Positions 34,469-45,669 of a stretch of 64,000 bases of DNA are shown one piece after another (position 1 is the first letter of the stretch; each line of letters opens with the position of its first letter). The notes beneath the pieces were generated by a model. It did no database searches and had not been told where the DNA came from. It worked only from the letters and a program-made list of their open reading frames with translations. The position numbers and the translations under genes are program-made. The DNA is taken from positions 3,472,001 to 3,536,000 of the forward strand of contig CM019825.1 in the NCBI GenBank assembly GCA_009763385.1, read 5' to 3'. This stretch comes from Coix lacryma-jobi var. lacryma-jobi (Eukaryota; Streptophyta; Magnoliopsida; Poales; Poaceae).

Positions 34469-35880
34469 ACCTTCAGGCTGAGCGCTTCTGACTTGTGAGG
34501 AGGTTGTTCCAAAACTCTGGTCGCTCGCTGTATGCTAAGAGGAGGAGCTTCTCGAGCCTTTCACTTCGTTTGTGTGGCTGCTTTATATTCTGATGAAGCT
34601 CCTCTCTGCTAAATTTAAATAATCTGAGAATTTTCATCTGGATTCTCCTTATTGCATAGTACAAGAAATCATCTTGTTCACTTTGGTATACTGGTGGCGT
34701 AATAGGCTTTTGCATCGGTATTGCAGTCTTTGCATCACTTGGTATTGAAGTGTCAAGAAGCTGAATTCTGACATGGCCATTCTGAGGCATGGGCCTGCAC
34801 ATGTTGCTCTATCCTAGCATGGAGCATCTGTTGGCAACTAACCCTCGGAGAGCAAGAAGATGCTTCGCTAAAAGATGCACTGCGGTGGAATGAGAAAAAA
34901 ACTATCCCTTCATACTGTTATTTAGGCATTGGCCTTGGCCGGTCATTTGGCCTTGGCCATGTGTTTGTACAGACAAAAGTAGCTGTCAAAAATAGTGACC
35001 TTGTATTCTGCAGACATGTTGTGTGACATTGGGACTACATCTCTACAGTAGTTTGTTAAGATCAGTCTACTACCTGTGCAAACTCAATCCCTCTTAACCC
35101 ATATGGATTCGTTTGCAAAATAAAGTAATTTTCCACCTCAATCCCTTCTGGTGCGTATGGATTGAAGGGACGGATTGCCATGTTTTAATCCATAACAACC
35201 ATTGTAATGAAATGTTGTAAACTCCAACTGAATGATGCTTTGGTGGTGATGAGTCTGGCTTCTGCTATCTTAAACTCTGAGCTGGATCAGGCCGAGCTGG
35301 TTTTAGGCCCATGAGGCACATTGGGCCATTGGGCTTAAAGGATAAGGCCAGTTAAAAAAAGTTACATTACTGTACACTTTTTGTCAGCCTTTGTGATCTA
35401 GTACTAGGAAGCTGAGCTCAGTTGATCAAGAAGAGTAACGACGCTCTGTACTCGTTCATTTTCTAGCTTGGTCTAGTTTCTTTTCTTTTACCGGGCTTTT
35501 CAATCAACTGATGAATGGAATGGATACAGCGTAAGTACTCTATACTGCTCTTTTGCCTTTATTAGTCTACGGCTGTACAGCACTTGATGACTTTTGTGTG
35601 TGTGATTGACGAAGCGCGTGGATAAAATAAAAAAAATAAAGAGAGAGAGGGAATTGAAAGAGAGAGGCCATAGCCATGCATGCATGCCGGCTTTTCCTAA
35701 AGCATCAGTGGCGAGTGAGCTTTCAACCATGGTAATCATGGCTAATTGCTTCCGAGCTAAGGGCTCGATCCGAGTACCTGGCTGGCTGGATGGCCGGCTG
35801 ACAAAAGCTACGTAAATAACTGTGTCTAGAAATCCGTGTTTCTGTTACAGATACGTTTTTCGAACGACACAGCTGAGGGA
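34469..35880. other. intergenic, downstream of GH3
   Basis: The first few hundred bases are the probable 3' UTR of the GH3 gene. The rest is unremarkable, with short purine-rich and TA-rich tracts and no recognisable gene. Confidence 0.4.
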
Positions 35881-35975
35881 GTACTCCCTCCGTCCCTTTT
35901 TAAGTGTCGTCCGAAAAACATGTCTATGAGGGAAATACGGATTTCTAGAGACACTTATTTTAGGACGGAGGGAGT
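35881..35975. mobile_element. 95-bp Stowaway-like mini-MITE, copy 1
   Basis: TACTCCCTCCGTCCCTTTTT to AGGACGGAGGGAGTA, with the internal words 'gtcgtccgaaaaacatgtctatgaggga' and 'ggatttctagagacac'. The same 95-bp unit occurs inverted at 40381-40475 and diverged at 50038-50134. A second related end 'ggcgacacttatttagggacggatggagtag' follows at about 36,178-36,209, so the copy lies beside or inside a larger, older element. Confidence 0.75.
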
Positions 35976-37101
35976 ACGGACCCTAAATAAGTGTCGTTCT
36001 CGCTTCTCGAGAAAAAGTTACCGGCAATTATATATTAAAATATATTAATATTTATGCTAATTAATTAGTATCATCAGAAAGATCTTTACATCTAGTTTTT
36101 TAACAAAATTATTTGGAGATATAAATATTGCACATATTTTCTACAAATTGAGTCAAACACGTGGTACGCACACCAACGGCGACACTTATTTAGGGACGGA
36201 TGGAGTAGTTATTAGGAGAGAGTGAGCACCCACGTCCACATGACTGATGACACATCGTCAGCAGGTCGGTCAGGTACTCCTCCTACTGCACTCTGAATGG
36301 ACCCAACAAGATCTCCCTTTTCAGAATTTGTTTTGCTTGTTCTGTGCCCGGATCCACTGTTTGTGCGTTTCAAACAGTTGTGGCCATTGATCGCCCTTAT
36401 CGGCCACAGCCTGCCCTCTGCGATGTTTTCGGCAGCGTAAAGTCATGGCCAGGCCAGCACTGGTGATGCGTCCCTGAACCCTGACGCGCTGGCCCTTGTC
36501 GAATTTGTTTTGCTTGTTCTGAGCCCGGATCTTTCAGGACGTACACTGGTGAGTACGTACTCCGTACGTAGATCGAGTAGTACGTACTCCCGTTGCATGT
36601 CAATTTAAGCGCTGCCAGCTGCCGATACTAGTACAGTACAGTAAGTTGTTTTGGTTAATGCATCATGCATGCTTGCGTTTTGCTTAGATTATTACTAGCA
36701 CCATGAGTCCTTGACGACAAGCTCACAGACCAGCATGCCGTGATTCCGTCGTCATATACTGTACTGATCAACGGGCACGGGGTTGATGAAAGAGAAGAAC
36801 ACAAGGTTTCAGTGTTTGGTACGCCGCCGTACTGTACTCAAATTAAAGGGTGGCTAGTCAAACCATGGTGATGGCTAAGTGTTGGGTTAGGACTGTACGG
36901 AATAAGAGTAGTACTGTACTGCTTCCTGTGGCTCGCTTGATAATCACCTGCATACTGTACTCCAGTTAGCAGCAGCACGTGCAGACACATGCATGCGATG
37001 CGGCGATGAAATGGTTGTTTTCAGAGAGTAGTGCGTAGCTAGGTTTCAGTCAGAGGATCTACTCCTAGAGCCCTAGTCCTATATGGTGGTGAGTAGCTAG
37101 T

Positions 37102-37360
37102 TCTCCCTCCGTCCACGAAATAATCAATTCCTAGAATTTGTGTCGGTTAAATTTTTTGAACTTTGACTAACTTTATAGAAAAAATAATAACATCTATAAT
37201 ATAAAATGGACGTATTATAAAAATATATTCGAAGATATATCTAATGATATAAATTTGGTACCATCAATCTTGATAGTTTTTTCTACAAATTCAGTCAAAG
37301 TTTAAATAGTTTGACTTAAGACAACTCTAGGAATTGATTCTTTTGTGGACGGAGGGAGTA
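37102..37360. mobile_element. Stowaway-type MITE
   Basis: CTCCCTCCGTCCACGAAATAATCAATTCCTAGA at the left is matched by inverted TCTAGGAATTGATTCTTTTGTGGACGGAGGGAGTA at the right (long inverted arms, only a few mismatches). Non-coding. Related to 52135-52385, which shares the 'cctagaa.ttgt' arm and 'aactttgac' interior. Confidence 0.85.
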
Positions 37361-37441
37361 TCATATTGTGGATCAGTTCAAAAGGATTTGCTAATCCTAT
37401 AGCCTATGGCCTTTCTTGCAATGGATCTTTTCAACTTAATT

Positions 37442-37710
37442 ATAATCCCTCAATATAGAAAAAGGAGGTCGTTTTTTGGATAAGGTTTTGGTCAAACATT
37501 GGCAATATAAATCATTAATAACTTTAAAATTATTAGGTTTAAAATGTAAAAGCTACTTAGGAATAGATTTGTATTGACAAATATTTTTATAAAATTATAC
37601 ATATATTATTTTTCCAATAAATATTTTTTATAAAAACAAGGAGTCGAAGTTATACTTTGAAGATTGTGTTATTGTCCAGAACGACTTTCTTTTCCGACAG
37701 CGAGGGAGTA
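37442..37710. mobile_element. Stowaway-type MITE, degenerate
   Basis: 'atccctcaatatagaaaaaggaggtcgtttt' at the left against 'acgactttcttttccgacagcgagggagta' at the right, with the family interior ('aaggttttggtcaaacattggcaatataaatcattaata'). An older member of the 2498-2761 family. Confidence 0.65.
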
Positions 37711-38700
37711 TTGTAGTATCCAACTTAGGCCTGGCCTAGCAGGATTTAGTTAGGTCCTCCTACCGCACTAGTAAAAGGTGAAAAGACTTGTGTTAGCCTC
37801 AAATTACAGCGCGCGGCCGGAGAGATAATATAATAATATACTCCTAAAAAATAAAGAAAAAAAAAGATCCAACGCACCGCATTAGCAATGGTCCTACCTG
37901 TACTCATACTTGGTACGTAGTACTGTAGTACTTACTGTAATTGGTGTATTGGTATAGACCAGCAAAGCGTTACTAGTGCAGTGCTCCTCCTACTGGCACT
38001 CCACATTTGAACCCAACTGATGCAGTCTTGGGGCATCATTCCACCAAAATACGGCATGCAATGCTGAGGCCTGTGGGATTGGCCAACGCGCGCATTGCTG
38101 CTAGCTCATGCGGTCACCTGGCAAAGAGCGGCATGAATGAATGCCTGCTGCTGCTGCTGCGGCTGCGGCGGCGCCTGGCATTGACATTGATGAAGAAGCA
38201 GGGCCATGACCGATCATGGCTGGCAGTGGCTCTGCGGCTATCACTGCCACTGGCGCTGGTGGTCAGCAGGCCGCCTTGAATCCGCACCGGCAGCATCCTG
38301 GAGCGCATGCAGCAGCAGGCTCGCAGGAGCTGGAACAGCTGCGCTACCCGATGATGCCCCGAGCGAGCGAGGCATGCAGGAGAGCGGGCTCGCCGGCCTC
38401 CTCCTCTGACCTCTCTTCTCTCCTCCTCCACATGCAGCCCGGCAGCGCAAAAGGCCAGGCGCTAGAGAACAAAAAGTTCCCAGCCGGGAACCGGCGCCGC
38501 ATCCGCCGGCGCCTCCAATCAATTCGCCTCCCGGAGTCCCGGCCGGACGGAGCGACGAGACGACGCTACTAGGAGTACAGCTGAGCTAACCGCTCCGTCG
38601 TCGAGCCGCCGGCCCACTACACACGTACTACGAGTAGTAGGAGGACCATATCATAGTGTCGTGTTAATTTACTGTCTCTCGGCTGATCTAATAAATCTTG
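37711..38700. other. intergenic with a GC-rich block at 38,000-38,600
   Basis: The GC-rich block has (CTG)n and (GCGGC)n tracts and overlapping frames on both strands (for example plus 38216-38572, minus 38114-38431), none with a recognisable domain. No microRNA precursor of a family I know could be supported. It could be an unrecognised exon or a promoter island. Confidence 0.35.
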
Positions 38701-38963
38701 TACTCCCTCCATACCCATATTAGTTGACGTTTAGGACAGCGACACGGTCTTCAAAACACAACTTTGACCTCTTATTTTTATAAAAATATTTATAGAAAAG
38801 TGATATATGTATACTTTTATAAAAGTATTCTTCAAAACAAATCTATTTATATAATTTTTATATTTGTAAACTTAGAAACTTAATAGTTATTGATGATTTA
38901 TATTCCCAATGTTTGACTCTAATCTTTTCTAAAACGTCAACTAATATGGGTATGGAGGGAGTA
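38701..38963. mobile_element. Stowaway-type MITE
   Basis: TACTCCCTCCATACCCATAT at the left against inverted ATATGGGTATGGAGGGAGTA at the right, 20-bp inverted repeat with TA edges. A truncated second copy follows immediately (38,964-39,058), keeping only the 'tcaaagtt.aactttggagaccgtgtcg...ggagggagta' half. Confidence 0.85.
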
Positions 38964-39059
38964 TATGTTTATCAATATATTGATAAGGAGTCAAAGTTAA
39001 ACTTTGGAGACCGTGTCGTTGTCCAAAACGACTTCGTTTTCCCTATACGGAGGGAGTAC

Positions 39060-40380
39060 ATGTTGATCATATTTCTAGTAAACTTAATTCAACGTTAACT
39101 TTGACCTTAGACTTTTTTTTTCCCCTGTCAAACTGTGTTAATTCCTTTGGCATTTGGGTCCTGAATGGTTAACAGTGATGTGGTTGCCTGCACAAGCAAG
39201 GGTCTAGTGCAGGATATGTCCAACCAGCATACGTACTCTTGTTAAACGGCGTCCGGTTGTTCTGCTTTGCTATTTTTGCACAACCAAAGACCTGGTTGCC
39301 GCACCGCATCAGTATGGAACTCGAATTCAGCGGAAGAAAAGAGAACTCGATCTGCTTGTAGAGACAGACAGACAGACCGCGCGCGAGCGAGGTGGAAACG
39401 GCGGGAAAACTTGCCCGTTTCAGTTTCAGCTGGTGGGGGCGGACGGCGGTCAAACCGGCTCCGGTTGGCGCGGCGCCCCACATCGCATCGCAGCTGGCGT
39501 TGCCTGTTGCCCGAGTGCCGAGGAGATGCGATGCGATGCATTCACGGATCACGGATCAACTGTGGCCTGGGCCGTCAAACGCAAAAGCGGCTCAGCCTTT
39601 GGGGATTAATCTCGCCCGGGATTACATTAACAATAACCCGCCGCTGCCTGACTGCCTTCTGCGGCCTTGTGCTACTACTCGTAGGCCGCTAGCTAACCAA
39701 CCTAGCAGCAGATTCCATTCCGCTACTAGGAGAACAGTGCCATTCTACTGGAGGCTGTAGCAGCCAGCGGCTGCACACCGACCGCGTCCCGTCCCGTCGC
39801 TCAGCTCGTAAAAACCACAGACCTGCCAAGTGCCAACTACAGTGCCACTGTTACGACGATCAGTAGTATCAGTACAGTACGTACTCCGTGTTCCTACTAT
39901 TGCACAACGGAACGGTACACAACACAAGGGAACGGAACGGCAGCAAAACCAAGCCACGAACAAGCGTGCACGGAACGGGGGACGGCCGGCGGACCTCACC
40001 TCACCCTGCGCCAATGCACGTACTAGTCCTGTTCCTGTCCACTGTCGTCGTTGCACTCGCAACTCGCAAGAGCCTGAAGCCACCCACTGTTCCAGTACAC
40101 TCGCTCCAGCACCACGGCTGCTCGCCCGTCGTACTCGTACACCACCTCCCTCGCCACTTGATTTGTCATTTGTCCTAGGTACAACTTTCTGGACGTAAGA
40201 TTATCTATCGTTTCTACTTTCTGTTCCGCTTTAAAACTCCACATCAAATGACTGAATACTTGCTAATGTCTTTTTTTTAAAAAAAAAAAAACTCACCAGA
40301 AGGAGTATTAGCCCGACATAAATATTTTTTCCGCTAATACCAGCAAATATAAGAATGAAGGACGCCAGACGGCAGATACA
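39060..40380. other. intergenic, GC-mixed, no recognised gene
   Basis: Contains several overlapping frames at 39,240-39,760 and 39,830-40,200 on both strands without any identifiable domain or consistent splice structure. Nothing else supportable. Confidence 0.35.
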
Positions 40381-40475
40381 TACTCCCTCCGTCCCTAAAT
40401 ATCTGTCTCTAGAAATCCGTGTTTCTCTCACAGACACGCTTTCCGGACGACAATTAAAAAGGGACCGATGGAGTA
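40381..40475. mobile_element. 95-bp Stowaway-like mini-MITE, copy 2
   Basis: TACTCCCTCCGTCCCTAAAT to GGGACCGATGGAGTA. Its reverse complement aligns along the whole length with 35881-35975 ('tttttaattgtcgtccgg', 'gtgtctgtgagagaaacacggatttctagagaca'). Edges are TA. Confidence 0.8.
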
Positions 40476-40485
40476 CATGTTTAAG

Positions 40486-40570
40486 AGGTTGTTTGGTTTA
40501 GTTCGCCACAGAACTGTGGTCTCGCCACACTCGTGGTGGCTGCACAAGGCCGGCAACCAAGCAGCCCCTA
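40486..40570. mobile_element. short MITE-like inverted repeat
   Basis: AGGTTGTTTGGTT at the left against AACCAAGCAGCCCCT at the right, about 85 bp apart, enclosing 'gccacagaactgtggtctcgccacactcgtggtggc', which itself contains two small hairpins. Probably a deletion derivative of a Harbinger- or hAT-type MITE. Confidence 0.45.
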
Positions 40571-42831
40571 AGTTATAACCGCCCTAGTGCTATAAAGTAA
40601 GAAAGCGAGAAAAGAACAGAAACATCAACAACACATGTGCATAGAGAAACACCTCACATATACAACGTATACAACGACGAACCACTGCGGTCAAGGTATA
40701 AATAAACTCCTCCAGTGGAGCCATATTCTTGCTCGTCGGCCAATTAAAAGTGGAGATATGATACTACCAAGACCTCCACTCCACACGTGGCTATTGGACA
40801 TTGAGTTAAGATTTTATAGACGATGGTTGGTGATGTACACCTTCCATGGATTTCATAGAGGGAAGGAAGCCTCAAGGAAGGCAAAACTCATAATTAGGGA
40901 ACAAGGACATCCAAGAAAGGGTGACCATGGGATTGCTAATCCCACATATGGTGAGATGATTCAATCAAAGGTCCCGAAGGACATCATAGCAAAGGCACTC
41001 ACAACATACCCCATCCAGCAAACAACATGTGTACTCATATGGGAAGTGCAAGCAAAAAGACCATACAAAACACATGTGGTTAAGTCTCATACCACCCTCT
41101 ATGGTACATAGCAGTAGGGCAAAGACAATGGCATCGTACAAATGATGTTCGGACATACCACACCCCCAATACATGATTGAGCCCTTGATGGGTCGAGACA
41201 TAGTAGTAGGGCACACCACCCCATGGAGACAATGGACGAGCGCTAAGGGCTGCAAGCCCGCATCATATCACGAGATTACTAGCATGTAAGGAAATCAGCC
41301 TAAGACACACTGTTGACAATGTGTGCGGTGTAAATCGAAATACTTGGTACCACTTCAATTTCAAGAAACCACACTAGCGAGACCCCCTGATGACTTAGTT
41401 AGCCAAGCCATGGCTTTGCGACGCCAACAGTAGGCCACCATGCCTCCATGGCCATTAGGAGGACGAGAGCCAATAGATCCAAGTAGGTTGGTATCGAATC
41501 AAGTAGGTGTGTGCTTCCATGACAACCAACAACCAATAAGCATGGAAGCTCCTTGTTGCCCAGCCATCGATGGTCGATCACTGACCACTTCGGGCGCCAT
41601 CGGAGGATGGTGGACTACCGTGTTGCCATGGCCGTCCGAGGACATGGGCTACCAGATCCAATAGACTATCCCAATTCTCAGTAGGCTAGTCCAAGTGAAG
41701 TTTGGTAATAGTTTCATTGACATTTAGTAAGCTACCACATAAGCGATTTTGATGATGTGACAATGTTTCTGATAAGAGAGAAGTGAGTTTTATAAGAATA
41801 AAATTGCTTTAGTATAATTATCGACTCTTTTTTTATAAATCATGAAATTAAACTTTCCACTAAAATAGATTTTTCGTCCATGTTTTATTTTATTTTAAAT
41901 AACATCAGACCGAATTAAAGCTCGAGGAGCATGAGAAAGGGGCAGGAGGGTGGGACGGGTCGTCCCAAGCCGCCTCGGATTTAGGATTTAGGGTTCACTG
42001 TACCAATGTTTGAGTTCATTTTAGGAGATTTCTATCCATTCTAGGACCGAGGTTGATGTAGCATGTGTATGTGTACTAGTAGCTGGGAGTGTCGTCTAAA
42101 TATGGAATAGGTAGAGTACGTATCGAAGAAGACAAGGGGCCGTCAACAAAGAATGCAGACGGGATGCATGGAATCATTGCATTACATGTGACAAACTGTG
42201 ACACATTCCCTGCACACAAGAAAGCAATCATCCTAGAAAAGGCCTGTCAACCAACAGGGCCCGCCTTGATTACCCTGCCTGCCCCTGCGCCGGGGGTGGG
42301 TCCCGCCCCGCCTCAAAGCACCGGCCCCACTCTTCACCACCCATTAATTACGCAATTACTACTACTAGGTACTAGTACTGCATTTTAAAACCTCCGCTTT
42401 TACTGCCCTACCAACATCTCCAGGGCTCCTTAAAAATTCACTCACCTACCGTACCCGCGCTCGAAATTCGTGACAAGTTCAAAATGTTTTTCTACCACTA
42501 TTTGAGTTCATAACAGTGAAAAAGTAGCACGGAGTTCTAGCAACAGGAGGAAGGAAACACATTGCAATTTGCAAGCGGTAGCAGCAGTAATACGAGAATA
42601 TCACCATCATCTGATTACATGATGCAGCAATTTATAGCCGAGGGTAATAAAAAAAATCTGGTCAACAAGAGGTTTGACCGCCTAATTTGACAGTGCTCGT
42701 CAAATCGACGTCCCACGACGGCACGACGGGACGAGGCTTTTTGATCACGAGCCAGCCGCTTTTTGATCACTACTACAGCGCGAGGTCGAGGACACCGGCG
42801 CGGCTGCGGCGGCGGCGGCAGCGCCTGCGCG
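40571..42831. other. intergenic region before the HIPP gene
   Basis: A plus frame at 40635-41111 (158 codons) and smaller frames occur, but I recognise no domain; the surrounding sequence is repeat-like with many short 'cataccacc/catggt' words. The part just below 42832 is probably HIPP 3' UTR. No RNA gene seen. Confidence 0.35.
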
Positions 42832-44129
42832 TCACATGAGGCTGCACGAGTTGGCGTTGTCCTCGTTGAACATGTTGTTGTACGACTCCTGCGGCGGGGA
42901 CGACCGCATGCCCGGCGGGCCGTACAGATACTCGGCCGGCGCCGGCACCGGCACCATGGGCGGGTACGGCGGGTACCCGTAGGGCACCGGCACCATGTGC
43001 GGCGGCGGCGGAGGCGGCGGCATCGGGTGCATGGGCACCGCGGGCGTGGGCGCGTAGTACGACACGCTGGAGCTCGGGTGCACCACGTTGTAGCTTAGCA
43101 CCGGCTGCGCCGCGTAGTATGGGTACGCGCCGTGCGGTGGGCGCTCGGGGCCCGGCGCCGGCACCGACGATGGCTGCTGGGCCGCCTTCTTCTCTGGCGG
43201 TGCCGCGGCAGCCAGCGGCGCCGCGGCCGGTGCCTCCCCGTCGCCACCGTCCTTGGGCTTGTTGTTCTTCTTATTCTTCTTGCCCTTCTTGCCGCTTCCG
43301 CCGCCGGGCTCATCCGCGCCCGCCTCCTCGGCGGCGTCCGGCTTCGCCGGCTCATGGGATCCCTTCTTCGTCTCCTTGGGCTCCGCGTTCACCTCGACGG
43401 CGTCCTTGGGGGGCTCGTCCTTGTTGGGTTTCGCCGCGGCCTCGCCAGCTTTGTCGGCCTTGTTGCCATTGCCAGCCGGCTTTTTCCCCTTGCCCTCGCT
43501 TTTCTCAGGCGGCTTATTCTTGGCCGCCTCCGCCTCCTTTGGGAGCTTGACGTCCGCTGTGGCGTCCTTGGCGCAGCTCTCCCCGGCAGCCACAGCAGGC
43601 GCGGCCTCCTCAGGCTTCTTGGCCTCAGCGACGGCCGCCGCGGGTGCCGGCGCCGGCGCCGGCGAGGGCCAGAGCGCGGCCTGCTTGCCGGCCTTGTGCA
43701 GGCGGCGGACGAGCGCGTCGGCTTCGACGCTGCCGGTGACGGTCACCTTGTGCTGCGCCGCGTCGACCGTCACCTTGTACACGCCTGATGATGGCGCCGC
43801 GCCGCGCCCCGCCGGAGACAAACAAAACAATTAACCCGGTCAGTCCATGAAGTGAGTCGTGGGTGAAACGAAGGTCGACCGTCGCCGGCAGGCAGAAACG
43901 AGGCATACGTTACCTTCGATGCTGTGGAGCACCTTCTTGACCTTCTTCTTGCAGCCCTCGCAGTGGATGGACACCCGCAGCGCCGTGGTCTGGGAGCAAG
44001 AAAGAAGAGAGGGCGTCAGCCGTCAGCCGTCAGGGCGATCGATAGGGAGATGCAACGGCTTCCAAACCATGCAGAAGAAGCTGTGTCGCTCACCGTGTAC
44101 TGCAGCGGCTCTGCTTCCCCTGACGCCAT
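42832..44129 (-). CDS. heavy-metal-associated isoprenylated plant protein (HIPP)
   Basis: Three exons (minus) 44129-44094, 43989-43914 and 43784-42832, joined by GT/AG borders, give 354 aa. An HMA domain occupies about 13-75: LRVSIHCEGCKKKVKKVLHS with the metal-binding CxxC at C22/C25, then VYKVTVDAAQHKVTVTGSV. A long Lys/Glu/Ala-rich linker (about 85-230, including KKGKKNKKNNK) follows, then a Pro/Tyr-rich region (HPMPPPPPPPHMVPVPYGYP), and the C-terminus ends CSLM, a CaaX prenylation box. The family binds Cu/Zn/Cd-type metals and is membrane-anchored by the prenyl group. The start is the first ATG, about 140 bp after a TATAAA box. Upstream lies the 145-bp repeat array. Confidence 0.93.
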
Positions 44130-44263
44130 GGCGAGCGAGCGAGGTAGAGTTGCCTGAGCTTCAGTGGAGGATGACCGGAGCTGAGAGCGAGCTGCTGAAC
44201 CCTCCTGTGTGTGTCTGTCTGTCTGTTGGGGAGGGAGCGGAGTGGCTGCTTAGCCAGCTAACC

Positions 44264-44269
44264 TTTATA
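44264..44269 (-). promoter_or_regulatory. TATA box of the HIPP gene
   Basis: The minus strand reads CCATTATAAAGG about 140 bp upstream of the HIPP start codon, predicting a 5' UTR of about 100 nt. Confidence 0.6.
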
Positions 44270-44650
44270 ATGGCCAACCAACCTTTGTTACTGTAGGAGG
44301 AGGAGGGGGGAGTAAGTAAGGTGGTGTGACGCCGACAGGTGGGGCCCGGGCGTGCAGGTCGCGCGGTGCGTGGCAGGAGCCTCCTCCGGCTCCGGGCACG
44401 GGATACGGATCTGGTCTCGTCCGGCAGCTGGGGATGGTGACACCAGACCACACCCGACCCGACCCACATCATTGGGACTTGGGAGTAGCCCTGCTAATGG
44501 GTGAGATTCCAACCCATTTCCACCCCATTCCATATCTGATTAATTATTTTCTAACCCCATCCCAACCCGTCCCACACCACTTTGTCTTGGGTTCCCATGG
44601 GTTCTGCTACCGTGGGTTACCATGAGTTCCCATATATTTAGCTTTTGTTT

Positions 44651-45668
44651 CTAGGATTCGGCTTTAGCGTGGGACCCGCATATTGATCTGGTAGTGTCAA
44701 TTGGCATGAAGTAGCTGCTTGTTAAATTAAATCATCTGCAACAAATTTCAGTCAATTCAGGCAAAATTTTATAGTGTGAACGCGAGCTTTTTATTTCTAG
44801 GGTCCGACTTTAGCGTGGGGCCCACATATTAATCTGGCAGTGTCAATTGATATAAAGTAGCTGCTTCTTAAATTAAATCAGCTGCAACAAATTTCAGTCA
44901 AATTGGGTAAAATTTTATAGTGTGAACGCGAGCTTTTATTTCTAGGGTCCGACTCTGGCGTGGGACCCACATATTGATCTGGCAGTACCAATTAGCATGA
45001 AGTAGCTGCTTGTTAAATTAAATCATCTGCAACAAATTTCAGTCAATTCAGGCAAAATTTTATAGTGTGAACGCGAGCTTTTTATTTCTAGGGTCCGACT
45101 TTAGCGTGGGGCCCACATATTAATCTGGCAGTGTCAATTGACATAAAGTAGCTGCTTCTTAAATTAAATCAGCTGCAACAAATTTCAGTCAAATTGGGTA
45201 AAATTTTATAGTGTGAACGCGAGCTTTTATTTCTAGGGTCCGACTCTGGCGTGGGACCCACATATTGATCTGGCAGTACCAATTAGCATGAAGTAGCTGC
45301 TTGTTAAATTAAATCATTTGCAATAAATTTCAGTCAATTCAGGTAAAATTTTATAGTGTGAACGCGAGCTTTTATTTATAGGGTCCGACTTTAGGGTGAG
45401 GCCCACATATTAATCTGGCAGTGTCAATTGGCATAAAGTAGCTGCTTCTTAAATTAAATCAGCTGCAACAAATTTCAGTCAAATTGGGTAAAATTTTATA
45501 GTGTGAACGCGAGCTTTTATTTCTAGGGAACGACTTTGGCATGGGGCCCACATATTGATCTGGCAGTGCTAATTAGCAAGAAGTAGCTACTTGTTAAATT
45601 AAATCATTTGCGACAAATTTCAGTAAATTCAGGTAAAATTTTATAATGTGAACGCGAGTTTTTATTTC
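44651..45668 (+). repeat. seven-copy tandem array, 145/146-bp unit with dimeric higher-order pattern
   Basis: Units start at 44651, 44797, 44942, 45088, 45233, 45378 and 45523 (anchor CTAGGGTCCGACT). Each contains 'cccacatatt.atctggcagt', 'gtagctgctt.ttaaattaaatca', 'aaatttcagtcaa' and 'aaaattttatagtgtgaacgcgagct'. Units 1, 3, 5 and 7 share 'gcatgaag' and 'caattcagg.aaaa'; units 2, 4 and 6 share 'ataaagtag' and 'caaattgggtaaaa'. The array is therefore a 291-bp dimer repeat. It begins about 520 bp upstream of the HIPP start codon. No coding. Confidence 0.93.
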
Positions 45669-45669
45669 A

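Noticed and set aside
38090..38240. Possible microRNA precursor
   Set aside because: Looked for mature sequences of common plant miRNA families (such as 156, 160, 164, 166, 169, 172, 399, 528) and found no convincing match with a complementary arm.
40635..41111. 158-codon plus frame as a gene
   Set aside because: No domain recognised and surrounded by repeat-like DNA; kept only as a note in the intergenic entry.
43119..43834. Plus-strand frames of 143-218 codons
   Set aside because: Antisense shadows of the HIPP third exon, low-complexity and without domains.
44651..45668. CRISPR-like array
   Set aside because: The units are contiguous 145-bp tandem repeats without unique spacers, and the genome is a plant's.
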